Shown one piece after another: positions 33,984 to 43,571 of a DNA stretch of 64,000 nt (position 1 is its first letter; the number at the start of each line of letters is the position of its first letter). The stretch covers positions 62,001 through 126,000 of the forward strand of contig NC_019739.1 in NCBI RefSeq assembly GCF_000317515.1, given 5' to 3'. The translations under genes were made by a program, and so were the position numbers. This DNA is from Allocoleopsis franciscana PCC 7113. GTDB taxonomy: Bacteria > Cyanobacteriota > Cyanobacteriia > Cyanobacteriales > Coleofasciculaceae. The notes beneath the pieces are model-generated. The model was not told the origin of the DNA. It was given only the letters and a program-made list of their open reading frames with translations, and did no database searches.

Positions 33984-35504
33984 ATGGAATTAATTCAAGT
34001 CATTAACGGCGATCGCGAAGGTTGGGTGGGGCAAAATTGTATTTATGTAGGTAGGTCAAATCCACGTCGGGGGTTGCTCCAATCCAGTCCCCTCGCTAAT
34101 CCTTTTCATATTGTCAAGGACGGCAACCGACCTACTGTTGTACAGAAGTACCGCACTTGGCTAAACACTGAAATTACCAAGAGTATGAGGGGAGAGTACA
34201 GCCGAGCATTTGAAGAACTCAAGCGCATCAGGGACAAGGTTCTAGCTGGAGAGAAGGTCAAACTTGCTTGCTATTGCTTTCCTCTAGAATGCCATGCCAG
34301 TGTTGTCAAAGAGCAGGTTGAAAAGATGGTAGCAATTGCCTTTAGAGCCAAAGCTGAAAAAGATCGACTAACTCAAGCCCGACAATCTATGCAACCAATC
34401 AACCAAACCAGTCATCTGAACATAGTCCAGCAAGACCTCCTGTGCGTTGAGCAGGGAGTAATTGTGCAGCAAGTGAACTGTCGTCATGTGATGGGAAGGG
34501 GACTTGCTCAAGCCATCAAGCAGAGGTGGCCTGTTGTGGAGGAAGCTTATCGTCGCAAGCAGTGGAAGCTGGGAGATGTTCAGCTAGTACAAGTCTCTTC
34601 ATCGCTTTATATTGCCAATGTCGCTGGACAAGATGGTTACGGAACAGATAAACGCTACACTGACTACGATGCTCTTCGCACAGGCTTGCGCCGAGTTAAT
34701 GCCTGGGCTACTCAAAAGGGAAAGCAAATACACATTCCAGCAGGAATCGGTTGCGGGTTAGGAGGGGGGAATTGGGATGTAGTTCAAGACATTATCCAAA
34801 CCGAATGTCCTAACGCTATTATCTGTAGCAAAGAGCCGCTCAGACACAACGGGAATCTCTCACATACTGCAAATGGCACTGTTCCCGAAAAAGTCTTAAC
34901 TGTAGCATTTACAGGCAACAGAACCCAGAAGTTCCGCGATCGGGAAGAACAGGAAAAAACTATTCAGGCGTTGTCACTGATGATAAACCGAGCGATAACC
35001 CGTGCTTGTGAACTCGGATACAGCAAAATATCTTTTATCAGCGGGGTAGCACCTGGAGTCGATACGTGGGGTGCAAACCTGGTAATGAAGCTGGCTCAAC
35101 AAAGGCAGGATATAAAAGTGGAACTCACAGCTGCCGTTCCCTGTAAAACTTTCCCCTCAGTGTGGTCAGCCGACCACAAACAGGATTACGAGCGCATAAT
35201 TAAACAAGCTAACTTTGTACATTACGTGAGCGATCGCCCCTACAGCAACCCACAACAGTTGCATAGAAGAAACGAATGGATGTGCGACCAATTAACTGGA
35301 TCGGACGATCTGGTTTTAGCTGTCCACAATGGTAGCGCTGGTGGTACCCAGAAATGTATTAACTACGCCGTGCGCCTTCAAAAAGCCATAGTTGTGTATG
35401 AACCCAGAACTGAAAAGTTCACCAGGCTGGGCAATTGGTCTAGAGAAGCAACACGAATCATCCCTAAGCAGCCATCTCGTCAGTCAATGGACTACGAGCG
35501 TTGA
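33984..35504 (+). CDS. DUF4326-macro-SLOG three-domain fusion
   Basis: 506 residues from ATG 33984. Residues about 15-110: DUF4326, with VYVGRSNP, PLANPFHI and the terminal CYCFPLECHA. Residues about 143-295: a macro domain (QQDLLCVEQGVIVQQVNC, GRGLAQAI, and the glycine-rich GIGCGLGGGNW), a fold that binds or cleaves ADP-ribose. Residues about 305-480: a Rossmann-like SLOG-family domain (TVAFTGNRTQKF, ISGVAPGVDTW, SDDLVLAVHNGSAGGT), related to nucleotide-ligand binders and processors. The combination points to sensing or turnover of an NAD- or nucleotide-derived signal. It lies directly before a Septu-like ATPase/HNH pair, so it may be the sensor or regulator of that system; this is inference. 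Confidence 0.88.
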   Translation: MELIQVINGDREGWVGQNCIYVGRSNPRRGLLQSSPLANPFHIVKDGNRPTVVQKYRTWLNTEITKSMRGEYSRAFEELKRIRDKVLAGEKVKLACYCFPLECHASVVKEQVEKMVAIAFRAKAEKDRLTQARQSMQPINQTSHLNIVQQDLLCVEQGVIVQQVNCRHVMGRGLAQAIKQRWPVVEEAYRRKQWKLGDVQLVQVSSSLYIANVAGQDGYGTDKRYTDYDALRTGLRRVNAWATQKGKQIHIPAGIGCGLGGGNWDVVQDIIQTECPNAIICSKEPLRHNGNLSHTANGTVPEKVLTVAFTGNRTQKFRDREEQEKTIQALSLMINRAITRACELGYSKISFISGVAPGVDTWGANLVMKLAQQRQDIKVELTAAVPCKTFPSVWSADHKQDYERIIKQANFVHYVSDRPYSNPQQLHRRNEWMCDQLTGSDDLVLAVHNGSAGGTQKCINYAVRLQKAIVVYEPRTEKFTRLGNWSREATRIIPKQPSRQSMDYER

Positions 35505-35568
35505 CACTCCCAAAGCAACTATTACGGCGCTTAGCAGAAAACAATTTAAAACAACTCCGCAGCCAGAA

Positions 35569-36819
35569 ATGTTAAAAGAACTTCACCTCAAGCAAGTCGG
35601 ACCTGCACCCAAATTTGATGTTGACTTTGCCGATAGACTCAATATCTTCACAGGCGATAACGGCTTAGGCAAAACCTTTTTATTAGATGTAGTTTGGTAT
35701 TCCTTAACCGGAACGTGGATAGATAATCCTGTATTTCCACAACTTACTGAAGAAACTCCCACAATTTATTGCAGCTTTATTAATCAAAAAACGGGTGGAT
35801 CTACAACTTTTGATAGTCATTTTGATTTTGAAAAACAAAAATGGATTGGCCGCACTTTGCCACCTTTACTAGGGAGTCTAGTCATATACGTTCGTGTCGA
35901 TGGTGGATTCTCAGTTTTCGACCCAGCCCGTAGTCTTTCAACTGCTGCTCCGTTAATTGCTTATCAATTTAGTCATTACACACTTTGGAACGGTTTAAGA
36001 TCCGAGGGTGGTCAAGTCTTATGCAATGGTCTTATCCAAGATTGGGTCAAGTGGCAGAACCAACCCGACCGAACAACTTTTCAACTGTTATCTCGCGTCA
36101 TTAGACAACTTTCACCCCATCCAAATGAATGGATGGAACCTGGGGAACCGATGCGAGTTTCAGTGGAAGACGTGCGCGACATTCCTACAATTCAAATGCC
36201 CTATGGGACAGTACCCGTCATCCAGGCATCAGCCGGAATGAAACGTATTTTAGGACTCGCTTATTTACTAGTCTGGACTTGGTACGAACACCTGCAAGCC
36301 TCTAAACTGCGTAAACGACAACCTTTAGACCAAATTATTTTGCTAATGGATGAAGTTGAGTCTCACCTCCATCCCCAGTGGCAACGTTCAATTATGCCAG
36401 CCGTTTTAGAAGTAGCCACAGGATTACAGAAACAGATGAAAATTCAAGCATTTGCTACTACTCATTCTCCTCTAGTACTTGCTTCATTAGAACCGATATT
36501 TAATGAAGAAAGCGACAGATTGTTTTTATTTGAATTGCAGGAAGAGGAAGTTACATTAAATGAATTTCCCTGGACAAAACAAGGGGATACAGTTGGATGG
36601 TTAACCTCAGAAATTTTTGGACTAAAACAGGCGCGTTCTAAAGAAGCTGAAATCGCCATTGAAGCAGCAGAAGCCTGGATGCGTCATGACAATATGAATA
36701 CTTTCCCCGAACACTTGAGAAACCAGCCACAAATTCAGCAGCAACTCGAACGACTTCTCCCTGGACATGATCCCTTCTGGCCTCGTTGGATTGTCACAGT
36801 GGAGAAACGACGGGCATGA
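35569..36819 (+). CDS. ptuA: AAA/ABC-type ATPase of a Septu-like defence pair (PtuA-like)
   Basis: 416 residues from ATG 35569; the frame stays open further upstream into the preceding gene. Walker A FTGDNGLGKTFLLD (residues about 27-40), an ABC-like signature region, Walker B with IILLMDEVESHLHPQ (about 257-271), and the D/H-loop ATTHSPLVLAS. This is the SMC/Rad50-like ATPase class of PtuA. It pairs with the HNH protein whose start overlaps its stop. In known Septu systems, PtuA controls PtuB, which cuts nucleic acid on infection. Distinguishing it from OLD-like nucleases: no Toprim domain is visible. Confidence 0.82.
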   Translation: MLKELHLKQVGPAPKFDVDFADRLNIFTGDNGLGKTFLLDVVWYSLTGTWIDNPVFPQLTEETPTIYCSFINQKTGGSTTFDSHFDFEKQKWIGRTLPPLLGSLVIYVRVDGGFSVFDPARSLSTAAPLIAYQFSHYTLWNGLRSEGGQVLCNGLIQDWVKWQNQPDRTTFQLLSRVIRQLSPHPNEWMEPGEPMRVSVEDVRDIPTIQMPYGTVPVIQASAGMKRILGLAYLLVWTWYEHLQASKLRKRQPLDQIILLMDEVESHLHPQWQRSIMPAVLEVATGLQKQMKIQAFATTHSPLVLASLEPIFNEESDRLFLFELQEEEVTLNEFPWTKQGDTVGWLTSEIFGLKQARSKEAEIAIEAAEAWMRHDNMNTFPEHLRNQPQIQQQLERLLPGHDPFWPRWIVTVEKRRA

Positions 36820-37418
36820 TGCGGTTTAATCCTCCACCAGAACCCCCAGAGTTCGACCAAAAGGCTCGACAACCGGGAAATACTTGGTTAGCCAAAAATC
36901 CAGGAAAAAGACCAAAAGATCTCTGGTCTCCCTTCACAAGTCAGCTAGCTGATGGTTTTCAAAGTCTCTGCGGCTATTCAGCTATGTATCAGCCTACGGG
37001 AACTGTAGACCACTATTTGAGCTGCAAGAATTATCCAGAACAGGCTTACGAGTGGAGCAATTATCGCTTTGCTTCTGGCTGGATTAACAGTAGCAAACGC
37101 ACAGTGGATGACCAAGTACTCGACCCTTTTGAGGTCGAAGATGATTGGTTTGAAATCCTGCTCCCTTCCTTGCAGTTAATGTTAACCGATGCTGTGCCAC
37201 CTCAGGAACGGGAAAGGGCAGAATTTACTCTTCACAGACTGCATCTACAGGATGATGAACGAGTTATCCGCCAGCGTCAGCAGTGGTATCAGCTTTACCT
37301 TGATGGTGACCTGACACTGGAAGGACTCGAAAAGAAAGCTCCATTGATTGCTCGTGCTGTCAGAAAACAGCAACAAAACAGTTCAGCCAACGAATCTTCC
37401 CCGCATACACCGCCTTAG
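36816..37418 (+). CDS. ptuB: HNH-type nuclease of a Septu-like pair (PtuB-like)
   Basis: 200 residues; the start at 36816 overlaps the ATPase stop by ATGA. The core QSLCGYSAMY, VDHYLSCKNYPEQAYEWSNYRFAS, SSKRTVDDQVLDPFE matches the HNH family seen beside Septu and some retron ATPases: the DH pair, the central EWSNYR asparagine and the final DPF. The usual second zinc/structural cysteine is less clear (CGYSAM instead of CAYC). Expected to be the cutting partner of the upstream ATPase. The C-terminal tail from about 180 is disordered. Confidence 0.82.
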   Translation: MMRFNPPPEPPEFDQKARQPGNTWLAKNPGKRPKDLWSPFTSQLADGFQSLCGYSAMYQPTGTVDHYLSCKNYPEQAYEWSNYRFASGWINSSKRTVDDQVLDPFEVEDDWFEILLPSLQLMLTDAVPPQERERAEFTLHRLHLQDDERVIRQRQQWYQLYLDGDLTLEGLEKKAPLIARAVRKQQQNSSANESSPHTPP

Positions 37419-37588
37419 CCACTGTTTTCGCGAACCAACTCCCTTTTTCCATATCCCGTGAAAAGTCAGCTTTTCTTTCAGATATCTTTGATAGTGTCAT
37501 TGCCTTGACTTGACTCCTCTTCGGTAGATTGGCAGACAATACAATGCTGATGTTTACTTAGAGAAGTGAGTTCTACAAGGAATCTGTC

Positions 37589-37906
37589 GTGAGCTTTAGT
37601 GAGGAAGAGCGAACTAACCGAGTGTTAGTTGAGTTGGACGATGGCACTCCCATCTATGTTGAGGTGGCTCAGGTAGGACGAGAAGATGTAAGTTTTGATA
37701 CCAAGTCCTTTCAGCCTGTTGCTGACTCGATCGAAAAAATTGTCCGAGCCGTGGCAGCACCTATCCGCAAGGTTAGCCCCACGAAAGCGAGTGTCAAGTT
37801 TGGGCTAGAAATTGCAATTGAACAAGGCAGTCTAGTGGCAGTCATTGTTCGAGGAACGAGCAAAGCGAACTTGGAGATTACGATGGAGTGGTCTAGAGAA
37901 AAGTAG
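37589..37906 (+). CDS. Trypsin-co-occurring domain (TCD, CU044_2847 family) protein
   Basis: 105 residues starting at GTG 37589 with AAGGA upstream. The pattern LVELDDGTPIYVEV, FDTKSFQPVADSIEKIVRAV and SPTKASVKFGLEIAIEQG is typical of the small TCD proteins encoded directly before trypsin-like proteases in conflict systems. Such proteins are thought to regulate or be processed by the protease. The next gene begins 9 nt after its stop. Confidence 0.85.
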   Translation: MSFSEEERTNRVLVELDDGTPIYVEVAQVGREDVSFDTKSFQPVADSIEKIVRAVAAPIRKVSPTKASVKFGLEIAIEQGSLVAVIVRGTSKANLEITMEWSREK

Positions 37907-37915
37907 GGATGGAGG

Positions 37916-39397
37916 ATGGAGTCATTAGAAGAACTACTATACCGTTGTGCGGTCAAACTTACGGTTTCCGGTCAACGGGGCTGGGGAACTGGCTTCTTCG
38001 TGGCTCCAGGGCGAATTTTAACCTGTGCTCATGTGATCAAGGCAGCGGAACAGACACCTGTGAATGTGCGCTGGCAACAGCAGGAAGATTTCTTAGAAGC
38101 GGCAGTTGAAAAAGTACTGCCAAGTGTAGATTTAGCACTCTTGCGGTTTACGCCAAGATCAGATGTCAACCTACCCTGCGTTTACCTAGATACGGCACTC
38201 AAGTCGGGTGATGAACTATACCTGTTCGGCTATCCAGATCAAGACTTCCCAGATGGCTGTCCAGTGACAGGGAGTTGTGAAGGGTTCACGGGCGATCGGT
38301 TGATCAAGTTCAAATTAGGTCAGGTTCGACCGGGGGTGAGCGGCTCAGCATTGCTGAACCAGCACACAGGGAAAGTCTGTGGCATTGTCAAGTTTACCCG
38401 TGACCGTAGCCTGGATCTAGGTGGTGGAGCCGTTCCAACTGAGACTATCTTGCAGCAGTTGCCGGAGTTAATTGACCTCCAGCAGCAGTTTCACCAGCAG
38501 GATGCCCGATGGCGCAATCTGTTGGATGCTATCGACGCTCAAACTAGAGGTAAAACCACAAATTCAAGACACCATAGCTCTGCTATGACTCAATCAAACT
38601 CAGATTTAACACAAAACACGTTTAATATATCGGATAGTTCAATTACGAATTTAGTTGGCTCTGGAGCAATCCACTACAATGAAGCTTCCCAACGACAGGG
38701 AAACCAAGAGCCGCTTGCCTCAATGGATTTAACGAAGGAGGCGCACAAGAAAACCATCCTCATCTTGCCAGCGAACCCAAAATCTATACAGAAACTGCGT
38801 CTGGATGAGGAAGTACGGGAAATTGATGCTGGATTGCAACGATCTAAACAGCGCGATCGCTTTACTTTGGAGCCAAGGTGGGCTGTGCGTTCGAGAGATA
38901 TTCAGCGAGCGATGTTGGAGCTGAACCCTACCATTGTTCACTTCTGTGGACAAGGTGAAGGGATACTCGAAGCAACTACTGCTCAAAACACATCTGTAGA
39001 ACCACGAAGGCTTATTGCCGTACACGATTGTGACTCATCCAACCTGAAGGGTAACCAGGCAGAAGGGTTGTTCTTAGAAGATGAAACTGGAAAGGCAAAA
39101 CTTGTCAGCCCGGAAGCTTTAGCGGCGCTATTTGAGTTATTTACTGATTGCGTGGAATGTGTAGTTTTAAATGCTTGCTACTGTGAGGCTCAGGCTCAAG
39201 CGATTGCTCGCCACATTCCCTTTGTAATTAGTATAAATAAGGTGATTGGGGACAAAGCAGCAATCGAATTCGCGGTCGGTTTTTATGATGCGTTGGGTGC
39301 TGGAGAATCAGTTGAACGCGCCTATAAATTTGGTTGTGTCAATCTTCGCATGGCAGGACTTCCAGAACACTTAGCTCCTGTGATAGTGAGAAAGTGA
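37916..39397 (+). CDS. Trypsin-CHAT fusion protease
   Basis: 493 residues. Residues about 1-190: trypsin-like domain with His39 (LTCAHV), Asp72 (SVDLALLR) and Ser142 (GVSGSALL), apparently active. A linker holds a short motif (about 236-258: ITNL, GSG, YNEA) shared with the protein at 41454. Residues about 279-493: a CHAT-type caspase-like domain; the nucleophile Cys421 is present in VLNACYC, but the catalytic His is replaced by Gln346 (HFCGQGE, codon CAA at 38951). The CHAT half may therefore be a dead or altered protease. Such fusions act in multi-component conflict systems where one protease activates another effector. Confidence 0.88.
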   Translation: MESLEELLYRCAVKLTVSGQRGWGTGFFVAPGRILTCAHVIKAAEQTPVNVRWQQQEDFLEAAVEKVLPSVDLALLRFTPRSDVNLPCVYLDTALKSGDELYLFGYPDQDFPDGCPVTGSCEGFTGDRLIKFKLGQVRPGVSGSALLNQHTGKVCGIVKFTRDRSLDLGGGAVPTETILQQLPELIDLQQQFHQQDARWRNLLDAIDAQTRGKTTNSRHHSSAMTQSNSDLTQNTFNISDSSITNLVGSGAIHYNEASQRQGNQEPLASMDLTKEAHKKTILILPANPKSIQKLRLDEEVREIDAGLQRSKQRDRFTLEPRWAVRSRDIQRAMLELNPTIVHFCGQGEGILEATTAQNTSVEPRRLIAVHDCDSSNLKGNQAEGLFLEDETGKAKLVSPEALAALFELFTDCVECVVLNACYCEAQAQAIARHIPFVISINKVIGDKAAIEFAVGFYDALGAGESVERAYKFGCVNLRMAGLPEHLAPVIVRK

Positions 39398-39462
39398 ATA
39401 TAGAGAAATTTGGCTGATATAGCCTTAGAACACAGAACTGGATTGATACTTTCAAGATAGCT

Positions 39463-41397
39463 CTAATCAGCATCCCAGAAGCCAATTGGACTCAAAACTC
39501 TAACCCAACTCTTTAGTCCGTCCAGAATTCCTCGATCAAACTCAGATATAGGCTCTTGCCCCACAGGTGGAGCACCCACTTTCCGCATAACTTGTTCAAA
39601 ATCCATGCCTAAAAAGTCTAAGTTCATAACTAAAGATGGCATATTCACATCTTTACAGAACTGTAGGTCAATTTCTGATGCAGCAGTGCTTGACTGCACA
39701 ATATTGGAAAGCTGAGGAACTTGGTACAAGAGGGCTTGCAAAACGATTTCTGCATAAGCTTTATGGTCGGGTCGCTCATCTGAGTAGAAAATCGTTACTC
39801 TGGTTCCTTCATCTAGCTCATCAGGATAAAAACTTGCACGAATTTCAATTGCTACGTCCCCAATTTGATAGTTCTGCTTATTAATATAGTTGATTCCAGC
39901 ACTATAATCATTGCCGCCTTCTTGCAAAACATCTTTTACCGGGAAGCCTTCATGTGAAGACTCGATAATTTTTTCCAGCAATTTTTTTGCGATAGTGACT
40001 TCTTGATTTGAGTGTTCTAGGCTGGGAACGCCTACTCGTTGATAACCGACCAAGATATAAATGGTTCCCTTAAGTAGGCGTCCGTCCCGTTTAACGACAT
40101 ACCGCTCGTTATCCAGAAAATCCGCAACCCCAGGTTGATTTCTATTTGTTTCCAAATGCTTTACAATTTCACAAGCTCGCGTTCCTAGATTGCCCTGAAC
40201 TTCTATGTCTTCTCCATTCCATCTCACTAAAGCTGCATGATGTAAACCAACAAGTTGCCATTGTGAGTTAAGGAGGGGGCTACCTGATGAACCAAAATCT
40301 GCATCAGCTTCATATTGCAGAAATTTATGATAAATCTTTTGTACCCGGTTATTGAAAAGAACAATCTTTTTCTGCGTACCTTGCGGATGCTGAACAATAA
40401 AAACAGGTTCACCTAGTAAATCAGCAGGAAATATTCTATTTATATCAAATTCTGCAATAAGTTTGACAAGATGGTTGGCGTGGTCTCGACTGATAGGAGG
40501 AGCAATTAGCGTTGAGTCAGCTAACATAGGTAACCAACCGAAATTTTCACCTGCCTCAGCAAACCGCAGCCCAGCTTTCTCATAATTCTCTAACGACTTG
40601 ACCTGAACGATTGTATAGTCAAGTTGTTCATTGCTTATGCAGAAGACATCTGGATCAAGTTGATAGTCTACAGTTTCAAGATCTTTCCCCAAAGCGTTTT
40701 TCTCATATCTAAACTGAGCAACAAAATTTTTAATCTCATCTTTATTTTCCTGATTAAATACATGGAAGTTAGTAATGAGGTAATTCTTGCCAACCATAAA
40801 TCCTGTGGCAAAGGGAATATAGATTGTTCCCTCACGATGTTTATCTTCAATAGTAAGTTCATCTAAATCTTTCTTGAAATTGCCTAACTTTGTCTTTATA
40901 ACTTCGTTCTCTAATGCATCTGATACACGATCATAGTTCCCCCAAATGTCTTCATGTTCACCAGGGTGCTTCGCAGTCAGGAGATAAATTTTCTCAGATA
41001 GTTGTTTGAGAATCTCAAAAGAATCGTTAATGGAAGAATCTTTTATTTTCTCAATTAAATCCTCGTACCAATAAGCTCGTTTAAGTAAACAGACAGCAGC
41101 ACTGCATCTTAGACCTCGTTCTAAAAATGCAGATGATAGATAATCCGGTTCATTAAAGGCTAAAAAAATAGATGAGCGAATTTTACCTAATCTGTCTAAA
41201 CGTGATTTGAGAATTTCTGCCAAATCTGAGTTTTTGATTGGCTCTAGCTCTCCTTCCAAAAACTCTATAATCTCAGTTGATTCAGGAATATTATCAGTTA
41301 CCCATTGGCAAACTTTATCATTATCAATAACATTGCAAACGAAGTTACTAAGCTTCCGCTTTCCTACTAAGGATGTTTGCAATCTATAAATACTCAT
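39463..41397 (-). CDS. Trypsin-like protease with unknown flanking domains
   Basis: 644 residues. The N-terminal about 70 residues are a small helical domain that could be effector-associated (death-like); a helical region follows to 190. The protease domain (about 190-420) has His212 (ITNFHVF), Asp260 (LDYTIVQV) and Ser371 (FGSSGSPLL). The C-terminal 220 residues include a beta-rich part with no known motif. Divergent from the pentapeptide membrane protein at 41454 (56 nt between starts), so they may share regulation. Likely an effector protease of the conflict island. Confidence 0.82.
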   Translation of the reverse strand: MSIYRLQTSLVGKRKLSNFVCNVIDNDKVCQWVTDNIPESTEIIEFLEGELEPIKNSDLAEILKSRLDRLGKIRSSIFLAFNEPDYLSSAFLERGLRCSAAVCLLKRAYWYEDLIEKIKDSSINDSFEILKQLSEKIYLLTAKHPGEHEDIWGNYDRVSDALENEVIKTKLGNFKKDLDELTIEDKHREGTIYIPFATGFMVGKNYLITNFHVFNQENKDEIKNFVAQFRYEKNALGKDLETVDYQLDPDVFCISNEQLDYTIVQVKSLENYEKAGLRFAEAGENFGWLPMLADSTLIAPPISRDHANHLVKLIAEFDINRIFPADLLGEPVFIVQHPQGTQKKIVLFNNRVQKIYHKFLQYEADADFGSSGSPLLNSQWQLVGLHHAALVRWNGEDIEVQGNLGTRACEIVKHLETNRNQPGVADFLDNERYVVKRDGRLLKGTIYILVGYQRVGVPSLEHSNQEVTIAKKLLEKIIESSHEGFPVKDVLQEGGNDYSAGINYINKQNYQIGDVAIEIRASFYPDELDEGTRVTIFYSDERPDHKAYAEIVLQALLYQVPQLSNIVQSSTAASEIDLQFCKDVNMPSLVMNLDFLGMDFEQVMRKVGAPPVGQEPISEFDRGILDGLKSWVRVLSPIGFWDAD

Positions 41398-41453
41398 TTG
41401 TTCTGGCTCCTGTTAATATTAAGCTGGAATTTAGTATCTATCCCAATAAGTAG

Positions 41454-43571
41454 ATGAATCGAAAAATTTATGGGCGAAAGTTCTCACAAGCGTCACTAGA
41501 TCTTGATCTAAAAGAAGCTATTGGCGGACAGCCTCCTTCCTTCAAGGCTTTCGTTCTGCTCTGCACCTTTGGTCTTACAGCACTCAGTGGTATCGTTGTC
41601 GGTGTACAGAGTAATCTTCTTTGCCGAACTTTATTTTATTCTAATCGGTTAGTAGAGGGAGCTTGGTTAACAATATGTATTATTTTGGTAATTGGTGTTT
41701 GGGCTTTTGAAATAAGATCCTCTAGCCTAGCTGGTGCTCTATGGAAAGCTGGATTAATAGTTATTTTTACCTCCATGGTAGCACCAGTAATTTTTCAAAA
41801 TTCACAAGATTTCTCGCTAACTCTTATTGCTAATTCCTACTTTTTAGGAAGCTATCTTCTGGTTTTTCTAGGGAGTAGTCTTTCTATGTCCCTTTATTGG
41901 GTTTTAATAAAGCATAGCCAATATGTAAATCTAAAGAGTGTATATAAAATTTCAATAATCATCTTATCCGCATTGATCTCTTATTTGATTGATGGTAATA
42001 AGCTTCATGTTAAGCCTGGAATTACCCCACATTACTTTGGGTTAATTAAATTATTGGCTGGCTCTTTACTTGGATTTTTGACTGTAAAATTAAGCTTTTT
42101 TGTTACTGATGTCAATGGACAACCAAGGAAAAAGTTTGAATTTTTAAGAACGTTGGCAATTAACTTTAGTACTGTAGGAGGTACTTCCTTTTACAACTTA
42201 GATCTCAGCGGTATTGATTTTACAGGTGCCAGTCTTGCCAATACTGACTTGAGAGCACAGAAATTCTACCGAACACGCCTCAAGAACGTAAAAGGTTTAG
42301 AGCGAGCAAGAGTTGATAATCGCTATTTTAACCTGGATAACCCAGAAGTTCAGGCACTGCTTACTCGTGGCTCTTGTCAAGAGAAGAATTTTATTGGCAT
42401 CAATTTACAAGGTGCTTACCTGCAAGATGCAGATATGCGAGGATTTAACCTCACAGACGCAAACCTAACTGGGGCAGACCTTCGGGTAGCAGACCTAAGA
42501 GGTAGTACTCTGGTTCGGACTCAGTTGGCAGGCACAGATCTTCAGAACGCTGACCTACGGGAGTGTTTGCTAATCGATGCCAATCTCACTGAGGCAGATT
42601 TCCGAAAGGCTGACTTACGAGGAAGTACTCTAGTTCGTGCTCAAGTTGCACGAGCCGATTTTACTGAGGCTGACTTGACGGGTATCTGCATTGAGGATTG
42701 GAGTGTCAGCAGTAAGACTCGTTTCACCAATGTTCGATGTGATTTCATCTACAGGAAATATCAAGATGGACAACCAACAGACCGCTATCCTGCGGTAGAG
42801 CGTAACTTTGAAGCCAATGAATTCGCGTCTCTTTTCCAACAGCCAGAAAACATAGTGGAATTGGTTTTTAAAGGTGAGTTTGACTATAGTGCACTAAGTC
42901 TAGCGTTTTACAAACTTCAAACCGAAGCACCAGAACTTGACTTAGAACTCAAAGGAATTGAGCAGCGAGAAAAGTTATGGGTTGTGAAGGTGAAAAGCAA
43001 CGGTAGTTTAACTGAAAAATTGATTGAAGAGCGACTTACCTCAGTCTATCATGTAACATCTGAAGAAAGTGCTGTTGAGGCAATAATTAAAGATTCTATC
43101 TATCGAGATTACGAAGAAACGAAAAATCGTTTGGCTGCGAGTGAACAATTAGTCAGGCAACTTGCAGGAATTACAGAGAATCAGGCAGAGGCATTAAAGG
43201 AATTCAGTAAGCAAGCGTTTGGCAATAGCTTTTTTATTAGTGGCAGTACTATTACCAACCTTGCTGGTTCTGGGCAAATTGAATACAATGAAGCTGCCGC
43301 TCAGGTTCGCAGTCTCGTTACCCACAGCACTGATTCAGGGCAAGTTATCAATATTTGGCAAAAGTTCATCGCTCAACTTAATGAGCAAAACGTTGCGATA
43401 CAGGCAAGTACTCAGCTTGAGTTGATCCAACTAATGCTTCTAGCTGAAGCTAGGCGAGACCCGGAATTCAAACAACTTTTAATTGAGCAGGAGCAACAGA
43501 TCATCACTGCTATGCCTAAGGGAAAGATTGCTACGGCTTTTCAAGCTGTGATTGCTCAACTCAAGGAATAA
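41454..43571 (+). CDS. Membrane pentapeptide-repeat protein with signalling motif
   Basis: 705 residues. Five to seven hydrophobic helices (about 28-220) are followed by a pentapeptide-repeat stretch (about 255-415; repeats such as ANLTG, ADLRV, ADLRG, TDLQN, ADFRK) forming a right-handed beta helix. Then come an alpha/beta domain (about 455-530) and a motif at about 593-615 (ITNL, GSG, YNEA) almost the same as that in the trypsin-CHAT protein at 37916. The final helical segment (about 630-705) has no known function. It may be a membrane sensor that passes a signal to the soluble protease by homotypic contact of the shared motif. Confidence 0.85.
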   Translation: MNRKIYGRKFSQASLDLDLKEAIGGQPPSFKAFVLLCTFGLTALSGIVVGVQSNLLCRTLFYSNRLVEGAWLTICIILVIGVWAFEIRSSSLAGALWKAGLIVIFTSMVAPVIFQNSQDFSLTLIANSYFLGSYLLVFLGSSLSMSLYWVLIKHSQYVNLKSVYKISIIILSALISYLIDGNKLHVKPGITPHYFGLIKLLAGSLLGFLTVKLSFFVTDVNGQPRKKFEFLRTLAINFSTVGGTSFYNLDLSGIDFTGASLANTDLRAQKFYRTRLKNVKGLERARVDNRYFNLDNPEVQALLTRGSCQEKNFIGINLQGAYLQDADMRGFNLTDANLTGADLRVADLRGSTLVRTQLAGTDLQNADLRECLLIDANLTEADFRKADLRGSTLVRAQVARADFTEADLTGICIEDWSVSSKTRFTNVRCDFIYRKYQDGQPTDRYPAVERNFEANEFASLFQQPENIVELVFKGEFDYSALSLAFYKLQTEAPELDLELKGIEQREKLWVVKVKSNGSLTEKLIEERLTSVYHVTSEESAVEAIIKDSIYRDYEETKNRLAASEQLVRQLAGITENQAEALKEFSKQAFGNSFFISGSTITNLAGSGQIEYNEAAAQVRSLVTHSTDSGQVINIWQKFIAQLNEQNVAIQASTQLELIQLMLLAEARRDPEFKQLLIEQEQQIITAMPKGKIATAFQAVIAQLKE

